DNA of 33,341 nucleotides, taken from the NCBI GenBank assembly GCA_037444075.1, contig JBBIND010000050.1, positions 1 to 33,341 on the forward strand, in the 5' to 3' direction. This stretch comes from JBBIND01 sp037444075. Its GTDB lineage: Bacteria; Acidobacteriota; Terriglobia; Bryobacterales; Bryobacteraceae. Position numbers and translations under genes: made by a program. A model generated the notes under the pieces. That model had not been told where the DNA came from. It did not search any database and was given only the letters and a program-made list of their open reading frames with translations. Of the stretch, positions 11,493 to 19,352 are shown in pieces (positions within the stretch are counted from its first letter, which is position 1; each line of letters starts with the position of its first letter).

Positions 11493-13010
11493 TTAGGGCT
11501 TCCGGTTCTCACGCCATGCATCAGTACGGAAGGGTGAGGCCGGAAGCCCTTCTGCGTTGATGAGGTTCCCGTTGGGGTCGTCCGCCCAGGCATAACGCGC
11601 CGCTAGGGGATGCTTGACCGCCGGGCTGCTGACGACGATGCTTCCACTCTCCACCTTCGCTTCCGCAGGATAGAACGCGCCATCTGCTCCCGCCACGGTG
11701 AAACCGCGCAAATCTCCGTCGCGAGCTTTCAGCCCGCCGCCGGTGTGGTCGAACCACAGCCTCAGGCGCCCATCCTCACGGGTCATCTGCCGGTAAAGCG
11801 GGCCCGAGTACACCAGCTGCTCCCCGTAGGCGATGGCGCGCGCCGCCAGCCCCAGGCGCTCGCCGACGTCGCGCTTGTTCAACGGGTGGATGTCGGCGGG
11901 GTCGCCTATGTCGATGGTGACTGCCATGCCTGTTTTGCGCAGTTCCAAAGCGGCGGTTTGTGCCGCGCGCAACTCTGGCCAGTTGCTGTTGGCGCCGGTC
12001 TTGGCGAAGTTGGCCAGTTGCACGAACAGGAATGGGAAAGCGCCTTGCCCCCAAGCTCTCCGCCAATCCAGGATCATTGTCTGGAACAGTCGGCGGTAGG
12101 CGGCCCCTTCACCCTGGTTTGCGTTGGATTCTCCCTGGTACCAGATCACTCCGCGGATGGCGAATGGGGTCAGCGGCGCTACCATGGCGTTGTACAGCCC
12201 GGCTGGAGAATGCTGATGACCCGGCCCCATGGGCGGCTGCGGCTTGCGCTCTCCGCCCTTCTGCTCAAATTCCTTCAGCGCATCCAGATAACGCTGGCGG
12301 GCAGCGGGGTAAGCCGCCAGGATCTTCTGCCAGTTCTCCAGGTACCGGTGCAGAGATGGCTCCGCCTCCAGCGCTCCCTGCGACGTCCACGCCTGCGCGG
12401 GCGTGCCGCCCCACGCGGACTGAACCACTCCCATCGGAACCTTCAGGCGCGAGTGCAGATGGCGCGCGAAGGCATAGCCCACCGCGGAGAAGGACTTCAC
12501 GGATTCCGGAGTGCACACCTTCCATTCGCCCTCAACGTCCTCGGCGGGGGCCTCAGCCACCTTCAGGGCCACCTGGAAAAGCCGGATTTGCGGGTAGTTG
12601 GCGCCTGCCGCTTCCTGCTCCGGGTTCGACGAGCGTTGAACCGGCCACACCATGTTGGATTGGCCCGACCCTACCCAGACCTCGCCGACCAGCACGTCAC
12701 GCACGGTGATGGTGTTCTCCGCGGCCACGGTCAGTTCGAACGGCCCGCCTGCCTTCATCGGAGCCAGGAAGATCTCCCAACGGCCGTCGGCGCGGGTTTG
12801 GGTGGTCACCTTTTGCCCCCGGAAGCTGACGGTAACGCCCTCTCCAGGGGTGGCCTTGCCCCAAATGCGGACGGGTTTGTCCTGCTGCAACACCATCCTG
12901 TCGGAGATCAGGCTGGGCAGGCTGACGGCGGCTTGGCCAAGTAGCGGCCCAAGCAGGCAAATCGCGCTTGCCGCAACAACACGTGTGATTAGGGCTGAAG
13001 ATGCCGGCAT
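11493..13010 (-). CDS. Secreted sialate O-acetylesterase (SGNH-type)
   Basis: This probably removes O-acetyl groups from sialic acids or other acetylated glycans outside the cytoplasm. The 505-residue chain starts with a signal peptide (hydrophobic about 8-28, cleavage near GQAA). It then has VSLPSLISDRMVLQQDKPV, typical of the family, and a beta-sandwich insert (about 45-105). The catalytic region has GSGQSNM with Ser118, WYQGESNA, and IDIGDPADIHPLNKRDVG, which carries the D-x-x-H pair. The ATG at 13010 has AGGAGG 7 bases upstream; an upstream in-frame ATG at 13157 would put about 50 unlike residues before the signal peptide. The gene converges on the DHOD-like gene and diverges from the purine permease. 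The real substrate may be a plant or microbial acetyl-glycan. Confidence 0.9.
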   Translation of the reverse strand: MPASSALITRVVAASAICLLGPLLGQAAVSLPSLISDRMVLQQDKPVRIWGKATPGEGVTVSFRGQKVTTQTRADGRWEIFLAPMKAGGPFELTVAAENTITVRDVLVGEVWVGSGQSNMVWPVQRSSNPEQEAAGANYPQIRLFQVALKVAEAPAEDVEGEWKVCTPESVKSFSAVGYAFARHLHSRLKVPMGVVQSAWGGTPAQAWTSQGALEAEPSLHRYLENWQKILAAYPAARQRYLDALKEFEQKGGERKPQPPMGPGHQHSPAGLYNAMVAPLTPFAIRGVIWYQGESNANQGEGAAYRRLFQTMILDWRRAWGQGAFPFLFVQLANFAKTGANSNWPELRAAQTAALELRKTGMAVTIDIGDPADIHPLNKRDVGERLGLAARAIAYGEQLVYSGPLYRQMTREDGRLRLWFDHTGGGLKARDGDLRGFTVAGADGAFYPAEAKVESGSIVVSSPAVKHPLAARYAWADDPNGNLINAEGLPASPFRTDAWRENRKP

Positions 13011-13127
13011 GAATCCTCCTTCTGCGGCCCGGGTCATCGTCCCGGCGGCCGGTTCCCAGCCAGCGTAGCTCGCAGAAGGTTTCACAGCAAGCGCCTGTCG
13101 AAGCGGTTGAGGCAAACTGGAGAAGCT

Positions 13128-14435
13128 ATGCGGGAGCGCCTGGAGCGGTACTTCCAATTTGAGGCGCTGGGCACAACGTGGCGCACGGAACTGCTGGCCG
13201 GCTGCACCACGTTCCTCACCATGGCGTACATCATTTTTGTCAACCCGGCCATCTTGCGCGATGCCGGGATGCCCTACACGGGTGTCGTGGCAGCCACCTG
13301 CCTCGCCTCGGCGTTCGGCAGCATTCTCATGGGTGCGCTGGCCCGCTACCCGATCGCTCTGGCGCCGGGCATGGGATTGAACGCCTACTTTGCCTATGCC
13401 GTGGTGCAGGGTCTTGGACTGCCGTGGCAGGCGGCGCTGGGCGCGGTCTTCCTGTCAGGGGTTCTCTTTCTGCTGCTCACCTGGGCGGGCATCCGTGAAC
13501 TGATCCTCTATTCCATCCCACCGTTGCTGTATTCAGCCGTGGCGGTGGGCATCGGCCTCTTCATCGCGTTCATTGGCCTCGTGAATGCCGGCATCGTGGT
13601 CAGCCATCCTTCCACCAGGGTGGCGATGGGAGACCTGCGCGAGCCGGACGCCCTGCTCGGCGTCTTCGGGCTGCTGCTGACGGCCGGGCTGATGGTGCGC
13701 GGAGTGCGCGCCGCCATGTTAATAGGCATTCTGGCCACCGCCGCGGCAGGGGCCGTTTTCGGGTTGATCACCTGGCAACCGCAGAGCTACGGATTGGCGG
13801 ACATCACCTCCACGGCGATGGCCCTGGATGTGCGCGGCGTGTTGAAAATCGAGCTGGCCGAGGTAGTTTTCGCCTTGCTTTTCGTGAACCTGTTTGACGA
13901 TATCGGCACGCTGGTGGGGGTTGGGAAAAAGGCCGGTCTGTTTGATGAGGCCAACCGCATCCCGCGCGCCAATCGCATCCTCTTTGCCAACGCCTCGGCC
14001 ACGGTGGCGGGCTCGCTGGCGGGTACTTCGACGGTGGTGAGTTACATTGAAAGCGCTGCGGGCGTCGCCGCCGGCGGCCGCACGGGAGTTCCGGCCATTC
14101 TGGCGGGAGTCCTCTTCCTGCTGGCATTGCCTTTGGCGCCGCTTGTCGGGGCGGTGCCCACGGCTGCCACGGCGCCTGCTCTGATACTGGTGGGGGCGCT
14201 GATGATCTCCCACGCCGCGGAGATACGCTGGGATGACCCGCTCTCGGCCATCCCAGCTTTTCTGACGATGATTACAATTCCGCTGACTTTCAGCATCGCC
14301 AACGGCCTTGCCTTCGGCTTCACCGTCTACACCTTGCTGAAGGTTTTGCGTGGCCGGTACAGGGAAGTCTCCTGGCTGGTCTACCTGCTGACCGCCCTGT
14401 TCCTGGCGCGTTTCTACTTCCTGGGCGCTGCCTAG
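13128..14435 (+). CDS. Adenine/guanine/hypoxanthine permease, AzgA (NCS2) family
   Basis: This inner-membrane proton symporter for purine bases belongs to the AzgA/GhxP/PbuG branch. The 435-residue protein opens with LERYFQFEALGTTWRTELLAG and TTFLTMAYIIFVNPAIL, the family's diagnostic first helix. APGMGLNAYFAY lies in the substrate-binding region, and FVNLFDDIGTLVGVGKKAGL and AGTSTVVSYIESAAGVAAGGRTG follow. About 12 to 14 hydrophobic segments are seen. I chose ATG 13128, preceded by GGAGA, where homology begins. It diverges from the esterase gene; the 117 bases between hold both promoters, but no clear boxes stand out. It converges on the MFS gene with 17 bases between. Confidence 0.92.
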   Translation: MRERLERYFQFEALGTTWRTELLAGCTTFLTMAYIIFVNPAILRDAGMPYTGVVAATCLASAFGSILMGALARYPIALAPGMGLNAYFAYAVVQGLGLPWQAALGAVFLSGVLFLLLTWAGIRELILYSIPPLLYSAVAVGIGLFIAFIGLVNAGIVVSHPSTRVAMGDLREPDALLGVFGLLLTAGLMVRGVRAAMLIGILATAAAGAVFGLITWQPQSYGLADITSTAMALDVRGVLKIELAEVVFALLFVNLFDDIGTLVGVGKKAGLFDEANRIPRANRILFANASATVAGSLAGTSTVVSYIESAAGVAAGGRTGVPAILAGVLFLLALPLAPLVGAVPTAATAPALILVGALMISHAAEIRWDDPLSAIPAFLTMITIPLTFSIANGLAFGFTVYTLLKVLRGRYREVSWLVYLLTALFLARFYFLGAA

Positions 14436-14452
14436 AGGCTACGCCGTCACTA

Positions 14453-15610
14453 TCAAGCGGCCGGAGGCAGCGTCCGCCTGGTAAGCATGGGCCGCAACGC
14501 CAGGTTGACGATCACCATGGCCACCGAGCACGCCGGCAGCACCAGCAGCGCGGTTTGCAGACGCGTGGGATCGTCTCCCGCAATGCGGCCGATAATCGGT
14601 GAACTCACCACCAGACCAATCCAGCCGGACGTGATGACGATGCCCATGGCGGTCGCCGTCATGCGCGGAAAAGCGTTGCCCACCATGGCGAGCGTGGTCG
14701 GGAAGACGGGAGCCATGGCCAGACCGGCGCAGAAAACGGCGATGCCCGCCGTCGTCGGATCAGTCGTCTGGAGCATGGCGTAGGTGGTGATTGCCATGAG
14801 CACGGATGTCACCAGCGTAACCGTGGGAGGGGCGATCTTGATGAGAATCGGCGCCACCGCCACGCGGCCTATCAGCAGGCCAAGGGCGAATCCCAGCGAC
14901 AGGATGTTCAAGGCTTGCGATTCCGGTATGCCTTGGGCGATCAAATGCCGCGGCAGCCAGTTCCAGACGCCCACCTCGCAGGCCACATAGAGGAAGAGAA
15001 ACAGGGCGAGCAGGAACAGGGATGGCTTCCCGAGCAGGGTGCTCGCCTCAGCCGCCTTAAAGCCGCGTTCGCCGCTCGGCGGAGGCATCTTCGTGAAGGA
15101 GTGAACCGCGAGCGTGGCCGTCGTCAGCACCGCCGTCAGGTAGCAGAGAGAAATGGCGTTCCCGGAAAGGAAATTGGCGGCGATGAACGGTGTCGTCAAA
15201 CCACCCAAGCCGAAGAACAGATTCAGGAAATTCAGCACCGTGGCGCGGCGCTCGGCGCCGATGTCGCTCACCAGAGCGTTGGCCCCGGTGACGATGATGC
15301 CGCCGCCAACGCCCAACACGAACATAGCCACGATGATCATGCCGTAGCCGGTCGAATTTGGCAGGGCGTACAGGCTGATCGCGATCAGGCTCAGACCGAG
15401 CAGCAATCCGGTCTTCTTCCCCTTGTTGTCAACCAGCGGGCCGACTGAGATGGAAGCCACCGTCAGCCCTAACCCTTGCGCCAACGCAATGTAGCTGTTC
15501 TGCTCCGGGGTGAGCTGGAACGTCTGCGAGAGATTAGGCAGGATGGTGCCGAGCATGGCGGCAATCATGCCGTAGACGAAGATCGCCAGGATGGCGGCGA
15601 GAATGAGCAT
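14453..15610 (-). CDS. MFS transporter
   Basis: This is a 385-residue major facilitator superfamily permease with about 12 membrane helices. The loop between helices 2 and 3 reads VGPLVDNKGKKTGLLLG, the usual G-x-x-x-D-(K/R)-x-G-(K/R)-(K/R) signature. The second half has a matching loop (LLIGRVAVAPILIKI). The layout (LGTILPNLSQTFQLTPEQN, IVTGANALVSDIG) resembles sugar transporters of the FucP/FPN group, but the substrate cannot be read from the sequence. GGAGGAG lies 8 bases before the ATG at 15610. It lies downstream of the oxidoreductase gene, separated by a likely terminator, so it may be expressed on its own. Uptake of the sugar acid handled by the neighbours is a reasonable guess. Confidence 0.88.
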   Translation of the reverse strand: MLILAAILAIFVYGMIAAMLGTILPNLSQTFQLTPEQNSYIALAQGLGLTVASISVGPLVDNKGKKTGLLLGLSLIAISLYALPNSTGYGMIIVAMFVLGVGGGIIVTGANALVSDIGAERRATVLNFLNLFFGLGGLTTPFIAANFLSGNAISLCYLTAVLTTATLAVHSFTKMPPPSGERGFKAAEASTLLGKPSLFLLALFLFLYVACEVGVWNWLPRHLIAQGIPESQALNILSLGFALGLLIGRVAVAPILIKIAPPTVTLVTSVLMAITTYAMLQTTDPTTAGIAVFCAGLAMAPVFPTTLAMVGNAFPRMTATAMGIVITSGWIGLVVSSPIIGRIAGDDPTRLQTALLVLPACSVAMVIVNLALRPMLTRRTLPPAA

Positions 15611-15623
15611 ACAACTCCTCCAG

Positions 15624-15657
15624 AAAATTAGACCGCAGCCTTCGCAGGCCGCGGTCT
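15624..15657 (-). terminator. Rho-independent terminator after the oxidoreductase gene
   Basis: GACCGC (15631-15636) pairs with GCGGTC (15651-15656), and GCCT (15638-15641) with AGGC (15646-15649). A single A/C mismatch lies between the two stems and the loop is TCGC. Read on the minus strand the hairpin is followed by AATTTT. It fits the end of the 15698-16975 gene and lies just ahead of the MFS ribosome-binding site. Confidence 0.6.
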
Positions 15658-15697
15658 CAAATCTTATCAGACTTGCCCCGCAGGGCGGTTGGAATAC

Positions 15698-16975
15698 TTA
15701 GGCGAAGCTGTACTTGCGGGCCTTGTCGTCCCACAGCACCTTCTTGCCGTTGCGGTAGGACAGAGTCGCCATGTGGCCGGAGATGGCTGCCTGCTGACCC
15801 ACCGTGGCGGGAGCAATCACCTTGGTCTTGCCCTGGATGGCTTCCAGGAAGTTCCGCACATGGGCTTCCACGGCGAGGTTGTCATTGCCCGGCATTTCGA
15901 CGTGCAGTTCCTTGCGCGAAGCGATATGGGCGGGCGGCTTTCCTCCGAACTTCTCGGGATAGAAGTTGAGAATCTGCCGGTTCAGGACTTCGATGGTGCC
16001 CTCGTTGCCCATGAACTGCTCGCCATAGCCGAAATGGACGTTGCCGAAGTAGCAGCTGTAGTTCAAGTGGAAACGGCCGGGGTACTCGTAGATGGCGCTG
16101 ATCGTGTCGGGCACTTCGCGGTCATCGTCCGCATCCGTCCAGCGATAAACGCCTCCGCTGGCCATGCACGACAAAGGAACAGTCTTGCCGCAGACGAAGT
16201 TGCTGATATCGGTCTGGTGCACCAGCAGGTCCGTGGAGATGCCGCCGGAGTAGTCCCAGTAAAGCCGCCACTGATAGTAGCGCCGCTTGTCGAAGGCTCG
16301 CTTGGGAGCCTTGCCGAGGAACCGCGCCCAGTCAGTGTTTTGTTCACTGGCGTCGGCGGGAATGGTGTACCGCCAGGCAGGGTTGTCCGGCAGCGAATTC
16401 CGGTACCAGAAGGCGCGCACGTAGTGCACTTCACCGATCAGCCCCTGGCTCACCAGTTCCTTGGCCATGATGTAGAGCGAATTGCTGCGGTTCTGCGTGC
16501 CCACCTGCACAACTCTATTGCTCTGTTCGGCCGCCTTGACGATTTCCTCACCTTCCTCAATGGTGTGCGCGAGCGCCTTTTCGACGTACACGTGCTTGCC
16601 GGCTTTGAGCGCCGCGATGGTCATCTCGTGGTGCAGGTGTTCGGGGGTGGCGATGACGACGGCGTCGATGCCCGGCTCCTTCAGCAGATCACGGTAGTCC
16701 ACGAAAGTCTTGGGCGCGCCGCCGCTCAGAGTCTGGGCAAGGTCCTTGCCTCGCGCCAGGTTCCCCTGGTAGGTGTCGCAGACCGCGACCACTTGCGCAG
16801 CGCCTGGACTTCCACGGAAGGCGCGCTGCATCAGGTATCGGCCGCGGCTGCCGGTGGCGATCCAGCCCATGGTGATTTTGGAGTTCGCACCCAGGGCAGG
16901 AATTACGGCCGGCGCTGCCGCTAACGCCGCCATCGAAGTTCTCATGAAGTTCCGACGCGAGACATCTTCAGGCAT
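15698..16975 (-). CDS. Gfo/Idh/MocA family oxidoreductase with Tat signal
   Basis: This NAD(P)-dependent sugar or sugar-acid dehydrogenase-like protein is exported by the Tat route. Its 425 residues start with SRRNFMRTSMAALAAAPAVI, a twin-arginine leader. The Rossmann part follows (ITMGWIATGSRGRYLMQ, IDAVVIATPEHLHHEMTIAAL). The motif that is usually EKP reads VEKALA, keeping the lysine. The C-terminal alpha/beta domain has DLLVHQTDISNF with the expected His, then ASGGVYRWTDADD and GYGEQFMGNEGTIEV. AAAGGAG lies about 12 bases before the ATG. A hairpin terminator follows. It is divergent from the enolase remnant and exported aldolase, and probably belongs with them in one catabolic set. The substrate is unknown. 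Confidence 0.9.
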   Translation of the reverse strand: MPEDVSRRNFMRTSMAALAAAPAVIPALGANSKITMGWIATGSRGRYLMQRAFRGSPGAAQVVAVCDTYQGNLARGKDLAQTLSGGAPKTFVDYRDLLKEPGIDAVVIATPEHLHHEMTIAALKAGKHVYVEKALAHTIEEGEEIVKAAEQSNRVVQVGTQNRSNSLYIMAKELVSQGLIGEVHYVRAFWYRNSLPDNPAWRYTIPADASEQNTDWARFLGKAPKRAFDKRRYYQWRLYWDYSGGISTDLLVHQTDISNFVCGKTVPLSCMASGGVYRWTDADDDREVPDTISAIYEYPGRFHLNYSCYFGNVHFGYGEQFMGNEGTIEVLNRQILNFYPEKFGGKPPAHIASRKELHVEMPGNDNLAVEAHVRNFLEAIQGKTKVIAPATVGQQAAISGHMATLSYRNGKKVLWDDKARKYSFA

Positions 16976-17185
16976 GTTCGTACTGCTCTCCTTTGAAAAA
17001 ATGTCCTCTCCAGGATATCAATACGGCGGCGGAAGCGGGTGCTTTCCGCAAGCAAGCCAGTTCCGGGGACCGGCGCACAATCTCCCCGGTTGATACCCTT
17101 CGTTGCGGCGCAACCGGGGTCCAGACTTTCCTCCGCGGCGCTTGTGGCAGTAACATGCGTGTCTGAGATTTCCCAGGAGGCGAAC

Positions 17186-17592
17186 ATGCTAATTAATCGG
17201 CGCAAGGCTCTCATGGGCATGGCAGGTGCCGGACTGAGTGGGTTCGGTCTTCCCTCGCTGGCTGCCGCGGTGCAGGCGGCAGCCACCCCTTACCGGCGTC
17301 CCCGGCTCAAAATCACGGATGTACGCACGGCTGAGATTCGTGGACACGGCTATCAGTTGCGCCATTTGCGGCGAAGCCGCGCTGCGCAGCCATCCCCAAC
17401 TTCCTGGTTCTCGAAAGGCATTGGATGCCCCGGCTGGAATTGTGGAAGGGGTTCGTGAAAGAAGGCGAGATCATCGAACGCGGGTTCATCTCCATGCCCG
17501 AGCGGCCGGGTATCGGCGTCGAAATGGACGACGAGTTCGCGCGCCGGGCTCAAGTGCCCGGAACCCCGTGGTTCCAGCCGCTGATGGGATAA
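17186..17592 (+). pseudogene. Enolase-superfamily (mandelate racemase-like) gene, internally deleted
   Basis: An ATG with AGGAGG 5 bases upstream opens a Tat leader (NRRKALMGMAGAGLSGFG, LPSLAAA). RPRLKITDVRTAEIRGHGYQ follows, which is the first strand of the mandelate racemase/muconate lactonizing enzyme fold. Near 17358-17385 the frame changes to AAIPNFLVLERH, then LELWKGFVKEGEIIERG, MPERPGIGVEMDDEF and a C-terminus ending PLMG at 17592. That is the C-terminal segment of the same family (PNF, E, PGxGVE). The barrel with all metal ligands and catalytic lysines, roughly 300 residues, is gone, and the ends are out of frame. The parent was probably an exported sugar-acid dehydratase-like protein. 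The aldolase gene begins 20 bases later. Confidence 0.75.
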
Positions 17593-17612
17593 TCTGAATG
17601 GGAGTGTTCACC

Positions 17613-18368
17613 ATGAGCAAGAAGCTTATTCTCACCATCGCTGTTTGTCTCGCGGGCCTTTCGCTGGCCTACGCCTACCAGGTAGCTGTGCAGAAGCCGG
17701 CCCCGGCCGTGGCCCAGGATCGGCTCGTGGCAGGCTTCCAGAAAAGCACAGTAGCTTCGGTGGCCGATGCCGTGGATCAGGTGGTTGGACGCCGGGGTTT
17801 TCTGGCGCACGACATGCGGCCTTACGTAAGCGGCGCCTTCGTTGGCAGGGCAGCTACCGCCTTGGTGCGTCCGGCGCCGCCCGAGCAGGCCACGCCCGCG
17901 CTCGCCGTCAAGCACTCCGCGGAGATGATCGACGCCGCCCAACCCGGCGAAGTCGGCGTCATCGTGATGGAAGGCACGTTGGATGTGGCCGCCATCGGTG
18001 GCCTGATGGGCACGGCTGCCAAGTCCCGCGGCATGGTGGGCATGGTGATCGACGGCGGCGTGCGGGACGTTGCTGAACTGAGAGCCCTAGGCCTGCCTGT
18101 GTTCGCGCGCAGCGTCACGCCGGCCACGGCCGTAGGCCGCTATGCCAGCGTGGCCAAGCAGACGCCGGTGCAGTGCGCCGGGGTGCTGATTTCGCCCGGC
18201 GACATTATCGTGGCAGGTGAAGACGGCGTCGCGGTGGTGCCCAAGGACCGGGCCGAGGAGGTGCTGAAACGGGCGCAGGAGATCGATGAAAGGGAATCCA
18301 AAATGGTGCCCTTCATCCAGAAATTCCGGTCCCTGCAAAAGGCGATCGAGGTCTTCAACCGGATCTGA
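17613..18368 (+). CDS. Exported RraA/HMG-aldolase family protein
   Basis: This protein belongs to the RraA family, which includes HMG/CHA aldolases (4-hydroxy-4-methyl-2-oxoglutarate aldolase) and RNase E regulators. It has 251 residues. GGLMGTAAKSRGMVGMVIDG (129-148) and Arg151-Asp152 form the family's active-site layout, and LGLPVFARSVTP follows, as in aldolase members. It also has an N-terminal hydrophobic leader (about 4-21, KKLILTIAVCLAGLSLAYA) not found in cytoplasmic members, so it is probably periplasmic or membrane-anchored. The ATG at 17613 has GGAG 8 bases upstream; one further upstream at 17598 lacks this. It lies directly after the enolase remnant. A role in splitting a sugar-acid-derived oxo acid is more likely than one in RNA decay. 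Confidence 0.82.
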   Translation: MSKKLILTIAVCLAGLSLAYAYQVAVQKPAPAVAQDRLVAGFQKSTVASVADAVDQVVGRRGFLAHDMRPYVSGAFVGRAATALVRPAPPEQATPALAVKHSAEMIDAAQPGEVGVIVMEGTLDVAAIGGLMGTAAKSRGMVGMVIDGGVRDVAELRALGLPVFARSVTPATAVGRYASVAKQTPVQCAGVLISPGDIIVAGEDGVAVVPKDRAEEVLKRAQEIDERESKMVPFIQKFRSLQKAIEVFNRI

Positions 18369-18380
18369 AGCGGCGCAGGC

Positions 18381-19352
18381 TTAACGCGGAGCCCGGATTT
18401 CCAGACCGGCCGAGGCCGCGTACTGCCGTATGCCCATCGTCGTCAGCCAGCCTTCGGCCACGTAACGGCCGGGCGGCAGATTGCGCCCACCGGAGGCCAG
18501 TTGGATGACCACAACAAAGTTCTTTTCGCCGGGTCCCACTTCCAGGCTTCCCAGCGCCAGAGTGAACGCCTTGCCGTCTGACCAGCGGTAGACGATTTCG
18601 CCCTTCTCGTTGCGCAGCGTCAGGTCAAAACGCTGTCCTGAAGGAAACGTCAGTTCAATCGGGTCAGCGGAAGTGTTGCGCAACGTGAGGCGGGCGGAGA
18701 GTTGGGCGGGGCGCCCCGAGACTTCGTGCGTGTAGACGGTCCCGTCCAGCGAGAGAGCGAAACTCACCTCCGGAGCGCTGATCACCGTCACCCCGCCGAG
18801 ACGGGCGTAGGTCAACTCGTATTTGCGGGGTCCTGCAATCGTGATGTAGCTGCGCTCCACCAACCCGACATAGGGCAAGTAGAAATCGCCGGAAATGCCC
18901 GCGTCCGCGCAGATTGTCGGCGCGTAAGCAATCTGCAAAGCGTGATGAAACTCTCCGATGGCGCCCTTCCAGTAAGCCAGCCGCGAGACTACGCTCGCCG
19001 TTCCCGTGCAGGGCTCGATGGACGCGGAGTAGGTTCCTCCCGTCGGCGTCCAAAAGGCGGCATAGAGCGTCTCGCGTCTTTCCCTGGCGTTCCATGCCCA
19101 GAGTCTGCCATCTTCTCCCATGCGCAGCCACAGGTCGCCTTCCGGCATGCCACGCAGGAGGGAGTAATAGCGCCCTTCAATCCAGTCGGCGCGGACCACT
19201 TCCACCACTACCGGATTGCCTGAGCCGAGGCCGGTCTGATGATAGACCCACTGATTGCCGACGTGCAGGGGAAAATAATCCGGCTGCGCCGAAGCTACCG
19301 ACGCAGCCAGCAAGGCGGCGCTAATCGCCGTAGAAATTCTTGTCCCAAACAT
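18381..19352 (-). CDS. Secreted protein with C-terminal BsuPI-like domain
   Basis: The 323-residue protein has a signal peptide (about 1-22, cleavage after SVASA). Its N-terminal domain opens with YFPLHVGNQWVYHQTG, a start common in secreted bacterial proteins of unknown role. From about 195 to 305 it resembles the intracellular proteinase inhibitor domain of Bacillus (BsuPI): LTLRNTSADPIELTFPSGQ, FDLTLRNEKGEIVYRWSDG and LPPGRYVAEGWLT. Cys115 and Cys148 could form a disulfide. The ATG lies 32 bases inside the end of the aldo/keto reductase gene in another frame, so translation is probably coupled. Inhibitor activity is not shown by the sequence; the fold is a general Ig-like sandwich. Confidence 0.75.
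   Translation of the reverse strand: MFGTRISTAISAALLAASVASAQPDYFPLHVGNQWVYHQTGLGSGNPVVVEVVRADWIEGRYYSLLRGMPEGDLWLRMGEDGRLWAWNARERRETLYAAFWTPTGGTYSASIEPCTGTASVVSRLAYWKGAIGEFHHALQIAYAPTICADAGISGDFYLPYVGLVERSYITIAGPRKYELTYARLGGVTVISAPEVSFALSLDGTVYTHEVSGRPAQLSARLTLRNTSADPIELTFPSGQRFDLTLRNEKGEIVYRWSDGKAFTLALGSLEVGPGEKNFVVVIQLASGGRNLPPGRYVAEGWLTTMGIRQYAASAGLEIRAPR

Noticed and set aside
11610..12944. 444-codon plus-strand open frame opposite the esterase gene
   Set aside because: No family features are seen; the minus strand has a signal peptide, GQSNM and D-x-x-H motifs and a good ribosome-binding site.
15689..16924. Long plus-strand open frame opposite the oxidoreductase gene
   Set aside because: It is an antisense shadow; the minus strand encodes a complete Tat-type oxidoreductase.
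17613..18368. Annotation as RNase E inhibitor RraA
   Set aside because: The Arg-Asp pair and surrounding residues fit the aldolase branch, and an export signal argues against binding cytoplasmic RNase E.
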